From Trogon surrucura (lineage: Eukaryota; Chordata; Aves; Trogoniformes; Trogonidae), in contig CM036623.1 of the NCBI GenBank assembly GCA_020746105.1, positions 434,001 through 498,000 of the forward strand: a stretch of DNA of 64,000 bases, given 5' to 3'. The notes beneath the pieces were generated by a model. That model saw only the letters and a list, made by a program, of their open reading frames with translations. It did no database searches and was not told the DNA's origin. This document shows, one piece after another, positions 28,001 through 40,000 of the stretch; positions within the stretch are counted from its first letter, which is position 1; each line of letters starts with the position of its first letter. The position numbers and the translations under genes are program-made.

Positions 28001-31000
28001 ATGCTATGTTCCATACCAAGATCATACGGGTGTTTTAAGTGGAAAGAATACAAAGCTGACATGTTTGAAGTGTTTAGCTGCTCTTTCTGGAGCCGCTCAG
28101 TCCCGGTTATCTCACCTACCATTGCCTTCTGTTGACCCTTCCTGGTAACACCACTGCTGCTCTCAGCTAAACTACATTTTCTAGTTCTGCTTTTCTGCTG
28201 GCTGCTAATGCTGCAACATTCAGTTTAATATAAAGTTGCATTTTGGTACAGGTTTATTATTGTAGGTTGCATGTAAAACATAGATACTGATAATCCAGGC
28301 TACTGATATCACAAGTTCAGTGACTGTGAACTGGGTGTTTTTTCTGTAATTTTCTTCCTACATGTCCTGTTTATTTCATGTCTTCCTACAGATTATCAGT
28401 ATTCTTATGAAGTAGCCACTGTGAATTTCTAAACAGTTGCATTTAACCATAAGCTGAGCTTTTGACCCAATTACTATTCCTGTCATGCTTCCGTGTGCCA
28501 CTAAGTGCAGTCCACGAAGCAGTTAGTTACGTATAAAGAGTTCATTTATGTGAATGTTCCTGTTCCTAACGGCTTTTATTCAGCAAGCATCTAGATCACA
28601 TCTGTCTGCCTGTACTGAATTTATGCTATAGTTAAACCCACTCTTTTCCCTTTTCAAATATGCATACTTTTTTTCCACACAAAGCTGTTATAAATGACGT
28701 TGTTTCAGGCAAGCCATGACCTTTTAAACTGATGTTAATGTGATTTTTGTATGTAGAAAAATGGGAGTATTCAATTTTGGGCTTTAATTAGCAAGCAGAA
28801 GATTTAACCAATATTTAAACATGCCGAAGAAAGAATCAAGATATTTCACTTTAGATATATTTAACCTAAAATACAATTTGTTATTCTTTAGACATACTAA
28901 GAAAATTAAACTCTGAAATGAGTTTTCCGCTGATGAAGTATTAAGGATGTAATGTTAAGCAATATTCCTCGCTTCAGTTGGCCCACTAAAAAAATCAGAT
29001 AACTCTCACACCTTGTACTAGGTCTGGCTGGGATGGAGTTAACCTTCACAGCAACCTGTAGGTTGTTGTGCTTTTCATTTATGGCTAAAACAGTATTGAT
29101 AACATACCAGTTAGACTGTAAGATTGTTGCTGTGCAGTGCTTGTGCAGCTTGAAGGCTTTCCCTTTCTTTTTTTTTCCCACTCTGTGCCTTCTGCTCCTT
29201 CTCTGGCCCCAGTGAGTAAGCTGAGGGTGGGCAAGAGGTTGGGAGGGGACACAGCTGGGGCAGCTGACCTAATGGATATTCCACACCATGATATTGTGCT
29301 CAGCAACAGAAGCTCAGGGAAAGGAGGAGGAAGAGGGAGATGTTCGTGGTTGTGATGCTTGTATTCCCAAACGACCATGCTGAGGGCCTGCTTCCAAGGA
29401 ACTGGCTAAAAATCTGCCTGGGAAGCAGTGAATGAATTTGTCTTTTCGATTTGCTTGCATGCATAACTTTTGAGTTCTCTACTAGACAGTTACCTCAATC
29501 CATGAGTCGTCACACTTTCCTTCTAATTTCTCCATGTCCTGTGGGACAGGGAAGAGAGTGAAAGGCTCTTTGGGTGGGTGGCGAGATGGAGTCAAAACTT
29601 CCTTCCTGCCCTCCCTAGAAGCAGATTTTTTGCCTCTTGGGACTTTCAGCCTTTACACCAGAGAGAGCAGTCTTTAAAAAATAACCATCTAGTAAAGTGA
29701 ACTTTTCTAGATTGAGTGCAGTAAAATTTTGCAAGGCAGAAGTTGCTTTTAAACCTTGGTATATTTTTAATGAAGCACATCCAATGCTGCCAACTGGATA
29801 CGTTTTTGTTTTCAAAAATAAGGGTGAGGATTTGGTTTGTATTTTGTAAAATTTAGGGGGAAATGCAGTTGTCTTCTGACTTTAGGATATCTTTCAGGAA
29901 AAAAGTATATGTAATGCTCTTTGGTCCTCAGGTGAAAGTGTTGAGGAAAATGCAAGTGTTGTTGTCAAGCTCCTTATCCGACGCCCAGAGTGCTTTGGAC
30001 CAGACCTTAGGGGAGAGGGAGGAAATGGTTTGCTGGCAGCGATGCAGGAAGCTATCAGGATCTCGGAGAATCCTACTCGTGACCTGCCCTCCCAGGCATA
30101 TAAAAGAGAAGGGTAAGTAAACGTGAATGCTTGTTTGGCAAATGATGATTTAATAACTAGTTTAATCATGCTTGCAATATGTGGATAATAGGCCCTGTCG
30201 TGTAAGGCATTACACAAACATAGAGCGTTAGAGATTCGCACCCACAAGCGGTTGTCATATGGAATTCGTAAAGCGGAAGCTAAATAAAAGCCGAGTAAGA
30301 GTTACAGAAGAGAAGAAGCCTGAAGGAAAAAACTGTTGTGGAATGAACCTGAGGTAAAGTTAAAGAGAAAGATAGAAGGCTCCTGTAAAGTCAGTTATTA
30401 CTATTCAATTAAATGCTTACTCTGGTGATAAAAACCCTGTAATCCAGAACCAGAGGAAATTAGTATCTAATTAATTGTCTCTGGATCATGTATCTAGTGC
30501 TAGAGAGGAGCTATAAACTAACACTAACAAAAATGTTCACTGGTATTGTTTATCTTTTAGTGATGAGGAGGAGGAGGAAGAGGAGGAGATTGTGCACATG
30601 GGCAATGCAATCATGTCATTTTACTCAGCTCTCATAGATTTACTTGGACGCTGTGCACCGGAAATGCATGTAAGTTCATTCTGTCAATTGCTCAGAAAAT
30701 ATGGGAGATTTGTAAACAGAACCATACACGTGAGCTGAACTGTTCTCTATTCAAAGGCTTCCTCCTTTCAGAAGGTGGACTTTATTGCATTTCTCTCTGT
30801 AAAATAGTAGGAGAATGCATAGATACATAGACAGGTTTGCATCTGTTCATATTATAAAGAAGCAAGCTCAAAACCTGTCAGTATAGACTCTCTAAGTAAT
30901 AGGCATCTTTCAGAAATTTTTGGGTTTCATCACTTTATCTAATTGGTGTAAAGTCGTACCTGGTGTGTGTGTGTGTGTGTGTTATTGGGAATTTATAATG

Positions 31001-34000
31001 TGAAATTATTGATACAACCTCAAAATCAGGACAGGTGCAAAAGCAGGATCAGCTGAAAATCAGCAACTCCATTAGAGTGTGGGATAAATTGAATTTCTGT
31101 GTATTTTTTCAGGTGTCTGAAAAAAAAATTCTAGTAATATCAGTATTTTCAGGAGATTCTTTTATGTCCCTTGGTACTAAAGTTCTTAATTGATAAACTT
31201 TTTCTAACAGCTTATTCAAAGTGGAAAAGGGGAAGCTATTCGAATCAGGTCAATCCTTCGATCTCTAGTGCCAACTGAAGATTTGGTTGGGATTATAAGT
31301 ATACCACTAAAGCTGTCAACAGTTAACAAAGGTAACTTCAATGCTTTTATGAGACTAGTTCATATTTATCTAAATATCATTTGACATATATGCCTTCAGG
31401 TGTAAAATGGATCAGTTTTGTTAGCGTTGAGCACAAGCAGAGAACTTTGCTTCAGATGTTAATTAGATATTTATCAATTGTTGCTGCTCCAGTAGAACAG
31501 GTACTTACTCGTGTGGAGCAGAGGATGTAAGAACATGAATACATTACACAGTCACACTAAATGGGCCATCCCAGTCATTTCTCTCCAGCAGTGGCTATAG
31601 AGATGTGTAAGCTTGGACTCAGTCACTTTGTACTTCCACATTATCCAGTCATTTGTTTAGAAAGATGATAGGCTGTACCTGCCTATTAATATCTGTTTCT
31701 GGACCTGATATCCAAGAATGTATCTAATCCCTTTGGAATCATGTCTGTGTGCAAACTTCTGTGACAATAAGTTCCAGAACTTCACTGTTTGTTACATAAA
31801 GAACTTATACGTGACTAATTTTAATTAACACCCTTGAACTGTAGTGTTTTGGGATTTGCTGTATAGCAGTTCTTCGCTCACCTCGTCAGCCACATGAATC
31901 ATTTTTGGAATATAAGTTACATTGTTTCTCAATACTCATTTCACCAAATTGAAGAATCTCAGCTTTTCTTCATCTTTCATTATAGCTGCTCCATTGTCTG
32001 AATCATTTTATTTGCTCTTCTGTGTAGCTTCACTATCTCCGTCCTGCAGTCCTGAGATACAGAAAACAGCTGTGGGATGTACGCAAGACATGAGCAGGTT
32101 GTACTGATAATGTGGGCACACAATAGTTAGGTTTATGTATTAATTTTCTGTTTTACATAGCAGCAAAATGTTGCCCTCATATTCCAAATAACCCTTTCTG
32201 ATGGTGCCCAATATCTCTTGTAAACTTACTTGGTCACTGCTACACATTGAGCTGATGATTTCACAGAATTTCGGTGATAACCTCAGAATCTCTTTGTAAT
32301 GTCAGTTCGAAGCTCAGCATCGTGAGATCTCTTATTTGTCTGCAGATGCGTTAGCCTAGAGTTTTCTGCATTGAGGTGCAGCTCTATTACTTTGCCCACT
32401 CAGTTTCATTAATGACTTTACCATATAGAAGAATTCAGTGTTGTACAGACTTCTAGGCTACTTTGTTTGCTTCCCTCTCCAGGTCACTGATGACTCAATA
32501 TAGAATCCTCTTTGGCCTTATTTGATTAAAATGTTGCACTTGCACACTGCATTTTAATTGCCTTTCCTTTTTCTTGGAACTGTGCTGTTTGTTTCTTCCC
32601 TGGCCTTTTCAGAGGAAATGAAAACCAGGCACATACACTTTGCGATTGTCCTGATCTGAAGATCATGCTTCTCCACACCCATTGTCTTTTCCCAAATTTC
32701 TTTAGCTTCTGATGTTCAATCCTAGAAGCCTGATTTCTTTTTTATTAAGATGTAAGCTACTTCTGTCGCTGTTCATCTTGTCCCAAAAGAATTCCCCTTT
32801 TTATAATCAATCAAGCCAAATCCTTCCTCTCTACACCACTATCTCGCCTGTCATTTGAGACTTGAGATCTCTGCCTGCCTCCCACAAGGTCCTCCCATAA
32901 GGTATAGAAAAATCATAATGGAATTCTGTTACGTATCATGAAGCCACTCAGCTTAGTGCCTAATGCAGCAATCTCCCGCTTGCACTGCCTGCATCTTCAT
33001 ATCCTTTGAGACCTTATCTACCACAGGAGAATCCTCTGTGCAACGGGATGTACTGACGTAGGGTGGAGGAGTGCTTCTTCTCTTAGGAGATTAGATCCTT
33101 GCTTCCAAGGTAGATAGACCTCTTCCTCAAAACTTGTATCCTCCTCAAGGGTTGCTACCATGGAGTTAAGACTGTGCTGCTGTGTTGGTGTAAGACCTAC
33201 TTGTTTCTCTTACTACTCTGATTCATCCATTCTCACCTCTGGGGAATGAGACTACTCTCTGAAGAGCCAAACATTGTGTACTGTGTGTACACACAGAAAA
33301 CCTGAACCCAGGGCATGGCAAGGACCTGGCGGATCAAACCACACAGCTCTGTACCTGTACGTGGAATCTTACCTGTCCGTGATGTTGAAGTTGAGGTTGT
33401 ATCAGTGGAGCTAACAGCCTTCTTAACACTAGCTGTTAAAGAGAAGTCAGTGAAGACTCGAATTTTCACCCTCCTTGCTCTGAAACTCAAAAATAATTCA
33501 GAATCAGGATTAAGAGGGTAGAGGTGTGTTGATGGTGGCATCAGTGCAGTTATCCAAGGTGGATTTATTTCCACAAAAGAACTTCCAAGAAAACTGAACA
33601 AACTGAGATTTTCTGTAAAGCATAAACTCATCATATGGCATAGGGTCTCTGTGTTACCTATAATTTTTCTCATGTTCCATGGAAATATAAAGTGTCAGTC
33701 TGTTATTTTCTTCTATCCTCCTTTCCCTCATTGTCCTTTCTGTTTCACAAGAATTGTCTATTCTTCTTTAAAGTTAGAGATGGTTTTTCTGATGCGTAGT
33801 TAATACTGTATTGTTGTTCTCTTCTCCTTGCATTTCCATGTTCTTTCTAGTCTAGTTTACGTGGGACAAAAATTCTTAACCTTCTTTGACTTCACAATTA
33901 CTATATATTTTCAATATTTGCAGTAACATTTAGCTTTAATTTGACCATATAAACATTTTCCATAATAGTAATGAAACAAGTAGAATACTTTGTCATTCAT

Positions 34001-37000
34001 TCTTAAGCTTTTATTTAAGAGTGAAAGATTAATAAATAGCAAAATAATTGGGTTTTTGAAATAATACAAACTTTGGATTCTTTTTGAGCCTACAAGGAAA
34101 TCGAGCAAGAATAAAATTTTCATTGAATATATTACTTTACACATTAAATATAATTACTGTGTCTTTGTCTTAGTGTTTCTTGTTTCATCAATTACCTACT
34201 ATTAAAAATGGCATTATGTATTTGTGTAGATGGCACAGTAAATGAGCCAGACATGTCTGCCAACTTCTGTCCTGATCATAAAGCACCCATGGTACTCTTC
34301 TTGGACCGTGTCTATGGTATTAAGGACCAAAGCTTCCTCCTTCACCTACTGGAAGTCGGATTTTTACCAGATTTAAGAGCCTCTGCCTCTCTGGATACAG
34401 TAAGTGTTTTGCTGTGGGGTTTAGGTGTGGTGGCTGGATACAGTGGCTCTGTAAATGTAAGAAGTGGAATTTCAAGTTAAAACAACTTTAAAAAAAGAAA
34501 AAAGGGTAATTTAATTACTATTAGTCTAGAGCGCTTAAATCTAATTGTAAACATTCTGTACTACCTTATAAAGCAACAGTGTAATGTAGTTAAAAAACTT
34601 CTAATACAGCTGTACCAGAATTATACAGTAGGTACACTGGATGTACTGTAATAGGCCTAATGATTACTTTTATTTCGTGTGTGCTTCCAAGAATTAAAAT
34701 GAAAATTCATCTATGTGTAGATATGAAGAAATTAAATGAGATGAAAAGTGCTAATTAATACTTTGTGTGTTTTGCTAACCTCTTTAAAGGAAGAAGCTGC
34801 ACATTGGTTTTTTTTTTCTCCTGTTGGTTCAGAGTGCCATGTGGCAAGAAATAGGAGATAAGTGAATGACTTGGATTTTTTCAAGTTGAGCAAAAATAGC
34901 TCTTTTCCTTGTGTGTATAATGGGAATATCATATTAGCACCCAGCCACCAAGCGGGCTTTAGCAGTATTTAATTATTACATTTTATAGACTTTATATGTA
35001 GTAACTTTTATTCCATGTGATACTAACAATCATTTACTTCTTCCTACAGGTTTCTCTGAGTACCACAGAGGCAGCTCTTGCACTGAACAGATATATTTGC
35101 TCGGCTGTCTTTCCGTTACTCAAAAGATGTGCTCCCCTCTTTTCTGGAACAGAGCATCATGCTTCTCTGGTTGACTCCATGCTTCACACAATATACAGGT
35201 TATCCAAGGGACGCTCCCTTACAAAAGCACAAAGAGACACTATTGAAGAATGCCTGCTTGCTATTTGCCAGTATGTATGATACCCATGCACAAGCTGGGC
35301 AGTATGAGTCTTTCAGTAATTTCTTGCTTTGTGTGTAATGTAGCACCAAGATTATTTTATTCTTGCATGAAATAAGTGACGAGACTCTATGATGGGATTT
35401 TTTTTTTCACTAAGGAAAAAATGGATTTGATTTTTTTCTTATGGGTACTGCATTATACAACTGTTACATGATAAATTCTAGTCATTTGTAAAAATGAAAC
35501 TCCAGTAGTTGTCAAAAATGTTGTGGAAAATCTGACAGTGAGTGTGTGTTGAGGATTTGAAGGATCGACATGTTGGTATTTCTGATTATGGTTTGAAGAA
35601 ACTTGACTGTAGTTAAAAAAAAAAAAAAACAAAAAAAACTAACCCTACTTTTCAAATCTTAAAACTGAACTGATCACTGACGTTATGTCAGGAATTGAAA
35701 TGTAGATTTTTCAACTTAACCATAATTTTTGATCTTTGTCTTAAGTTGTAGCGCTACTTGTCTGTTCAGCGCACTGTGAAATCAGTGATGCAGTGTGCGT
35801 TTTCTGTTTCTGCATAGCACTGTTCCACTGCCAGAAAGATGATACAGTAGAAACAGAAAAGATTTGGAAAAGCCTAACATAAGAAATCATTTCATTCCTT
35901 TGGAACAGCTTAGTAGACCAGGAATATTTAGGCTGAAAAAGCGATGACTGAGAGAGAGATATGAAAGGAGCATTTTTACATTGATTTTTGAGTCTATAGA
36001 TGGCTGAAATTAAATAGCTAGAAAAGAAATGTTGGGTAATTAATTCAGTCTTCCAGCTGAGATTTGCTTCTTTTAAGAATATTCGTGATGTATTTCCCAG
36101 GTTAGTTTCAGGAGTGTTTTATTACTTTTTAATGTCGTATCAGAAGCCATTCTGTTAAGATCGTGTTGTTTCTTTTGCTTAGATTGTCCCCTCTGTGTAT
36201 TCTGAAAAAAATCCAGCACCCTTCCTTCTGCTGTCATGTGGCACAATCATAAATATTTTCTTTTCACTTGAGTGCAGAAGGTAGCACATCTTTGTGTCAT
36301 ATCCTTCTATATGTGGATGAGGCATAATGAAATTCCTTAAGCACCCACCATTGGTTTTTGAAAATATTTTTCCATGAGTGGCTTGAATTCTAATATGCAA
36401 ACTGATTTCAATTTTTATTTCATTTTCACCAGACTGTATGCATTTTACTAAGAACTCACATGTTTTTTTAATTACAGCCACTTACGTCCCTCTATGCTAC
36501 AACAGCTGTTGAGAAGGCTGGTTTTCGATGTGCCCCTCCTCAATGAATACTGTAAAATGCCTCTCAAGGTAAATGCTTTGCTTTCTGTACATGCATTCAT
36601 TCTAGAATTTACTTCACAATAAACTGTCATAATCATATTTCTGAGAATGACTTCTGTATTGAAAATACTGTTCTTGCTTTGCAAAGTCTTCCAAATCAAA
36701 TATAATGATTAAAGCTTTTGTAAAGCTGATTATTTTGGTAAGTTATTATGGAATTTTGACCAGTGAACTGTTGACTTTTTCACTGCTTCAGCCAACGAAT
36801 ATTTGAAAGTATCAAATTAAATGTTAGCATTTCCTTGATATTTCTTCTGTTGCTATATGGACTATAATAACTCTTGGTAGGATGCATAGTCCAGGAATAA
36901 ATTTTGAGTGAGGTCCACAGAGAATAAGATAAAAGGAACAGAATTCACCTTTTATTTTTGAGCAATCTTTAACTGAAGTCTTATCCATCTTGTTGCTCTG

Positions 37001-40000
37001 TAAATAAAGAATTACCATTGTCAGATGATAAATATCTATTCTTTAAAATTTATGACATTCCTATTGGGATAAAAGGGCAGATCTTTTTATGGCGGAATTG
37101 AAATTCTGTCATACTCTAAAGCAGAGCTGCCAGATTCACAGACATATTTCGGAGCATTATTTTGGAGCAAAAGTGTGCCAAAGAGGCAGTATGTGATTTG
37201 GGGGGTTTATTATTATTTTCCCTTACTAAACAGAATTGCAGGGAAAATGAAAATGTCAAGATTCTAGTCTGATGTTAAAAGAAATTTTAGAATTTTCCAT
37301 GCGAGAGGACAGTAGAAATTTGAAATTATGTGGGAAGCACACCACTAATTATACATGCTAGGTCATGAACTGGTATGTTACAGGTTGTCTGTACAGTAGT
37401 TCTTCCCATAGTTTTCTTCCAGAGATGAGCAGGCACAGCTAAAAGGGCATACTGCAGGTGTCTCTGGCAATGTTTTGAATAATACTGAGACCATCAGCTA
37501 CAAGTGACAGAAGTAAAATCAAATTGGATTTGTAAAACTTTTACCAGAATCTATCGCATCCCATTTTATACCCATTTCATTGTCTCTGTGTTTATCCTGC
37601 AATCTACTTTGTAATCAAATGGTGACAGTCCTGGAATTTTGTAATTTTGCTACTCACTATCATCACTGAGAATCCCACAGCAGCAGCTGGAGATAATACA
37701 AGCTTTATACTCTTCAGAGCATGGGCTATACTGCTTTCCTAAAAAGAAAAAAAGGACCATTTTCATGAACCATTAGAAATTAAGATACAGAAATTAATAA
37801 TAATACTCTTGTAACTGTTTAAACAGATACTGGCAAGCCAGACTTGTTATTTTCTTAAATACCAATGTTTTACTTGCATTTTATTTTCTTGAAAATCTAG
37901 CTTCTGACCAATCACTATGAGCAGTGCTGGAAATATTATTGTCTGCCTTCAGGAATGGGAAGCTACGGAATTGCAGCAGAAGAAGAATTACATTTAACTG
38001 AAAAGCTTTTCTGGGGAATATTTGATTCCTTGTCTCACAAGGTAATGCCTGCAGTTCACATTACAATATGGGGTGACTGTAAAAGCCTTACAATAACAGT
38101 TTGCCATGCCAACTGCAGAAAGGTTCCATTTTAACACTTCTTTCAGTTAATATGAAAGCTATTGCAATGAATGCTTTTAGTGAAGTAACTTCATAATGAA
38201 AAATCGAATGCTGAATCTGGAAAGATTCTCTCCAAACTAACATTATGTCAAATCTTTGTGCTCCTGTACCCGCAGAGCCTTACACTAGCAAAGAGGCAGG
38301 TTGCTTGCTGCACTAACAAGTCAGTGTTGTCTCCTCTCCTGTCTTAGCTCTGTTACACTTTTGGAAGTACTTTTTACTAGCATAAAATTAATATTAAGAA
38401 ATTTCAAATTGTGTACACCAAGTGAATGTACATTATTCTCAAACATACACTTTTGTTAATTTTTTAGTTATTGCCCAGCTTAAGAAATATGATGCAACAT
38501 TCCTTGAAATATACGTGTTTACATTTTCCTGTTCCAAAGTGTGATCTTGGGATTTTTTCACTTACTCATTTTTCTCCGAGTAAGAAAAAGTTACACTTCT
38601 GATAGGAGAAAACCCTGACTGAATAAAGACTTTTTCTACTTGATTGGGCTCAAAAATCAGGTTCTCACTATGGGACAATAACGAATTTTTTCATTGCATT
38701 TCACTGAATGCATGTCCAGTTCTACTCAGTAGATTTAGAAGATTGCTTAACTAGGCATTCTGATTTATAGTATGCAAGTGAACATGGTCTCTGCATTGTT
38801 CTAAAATGGCTTTTTAAGCCTAATTTGTGTTTGATTTTAGTGACATTTACCTCTCTTAACTGCTGTCACAAGTGCAGAGAGTGTCAGGAGAACCTGACAC
38901 AATGAAAAGTTTCTTTTTAGTGCATCTTAGCTTTTTACAGACAAATGAAGAGAATATGATTCTGCCAGCACAGGTGGCCCAATATAATAGCATTTTAATT
39001 TTCCTGTAAATGGTTATTAGTGAAATGACAGGTGTGTAAATCTGCTGAGCTACAATATTCTCCACTGCTTTGTGGAGGTATTTCGAGGTTTGTTTTTTTC
39101 ATGGCTTCCAGCTGTTTACTGGAAGGGATGTACCCCGGGATCTTGCTTCTTTTTTTTGTGCCATACACACTAAAGAATTTTGCAACAGAACTAGAGGGAG
39201 TTAAAGTTTCAAAGTTTTAGACATTCTGCTTGCTATAATAAAAGTAGAATTTTATCAGCAAGTATTTTCACTGGACCTTAAAACTATTCTTCAGCATTTT
39301 CTTGACACTAAGTGGTCATTCAGATTTATGGAAACATATAGTCTATAGTCTATTTCTAGTAATGAAGCAAGAGAAATATTTTTGCAAGTGTAAAGTATTT
39401 TTCATATAAAATGCTTGATAGGTGCCTGTGTTGTAACACCAAAAAGATGCCTGTCCTGCTATTACATTATTAAATAATATAATAGCATCAAACTCTTACA
39501 CTGTAGTGTTCATCAGTAGACCTTAAAGCCTTTTAAAGCTGTATCATTATGCCCATTTTTCAGATGGGAAATCTGAAAGGTAGAGATGTGTTGTTTGTTT
39601 TGGTTTTTCCCTAAGTGTACCAAGAGAGATGAAAGGAGAATCTTGGTCTACAGTGATCTGCTAATACTTTCTCTGGAACACGGTTTTTGTAATATAACGT
39701 GTAGCAACTGACCTCGAATTATTTCATTACAAGTTAGACTCTTTAAATGTAATTTCACATTCTGTTTTTATGTATCAAGTACTTCTGTGTTCTCTCCAGA
39801 GTTAAAAAAGAAGAGCAAATGTGCTAGTTCAGCTCTTAACAGGACAATTAGGAAAAATAATGAACCGGCTTTGCTACAGAAAAACACAGTTTCCTTTAAC
39901 CAGCGTGATTTAAACTTAAATAATCAGAGGAAAAGAGAGAGAAATGAAAATGGCTTCTACAGTTACAATAAGAACTAGTCAGTTTAGAACTGAGACAGAT

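Larger units (their letters stand above)
27032..29931 (+). other. RYR3: Intron of 2.9 kb with CR1 and a solo LTR
   Basis: Contains an antisense CR1 fragment (27741-28130), a sense solo LTR (29014-29595) and a short poly-A/G run near 27680-27712. Nothing else was recognised in the remaining AT-rich sequence. Confidence 0.75.

Noticed and set aside
27838-28122. 94-codon open frame on the minus strand
   Set aside because: It contains the C-terminal CR1 reverse transcriptase signature ([13 protein letters not shown]) and lies within a CR1 fragment, so it is not a gene.
29085-29378. Overlapping open frames on both strands
   Set aside because: They fall inside the solo LTR, and none resembles a protein.
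30561-30990. Short-repeat structures tested as a possible CRISPR-like array
   Set aside because: The host is a vertebrate, and the repeats are a coding GAG run and a GT microsatellite with no spacers.
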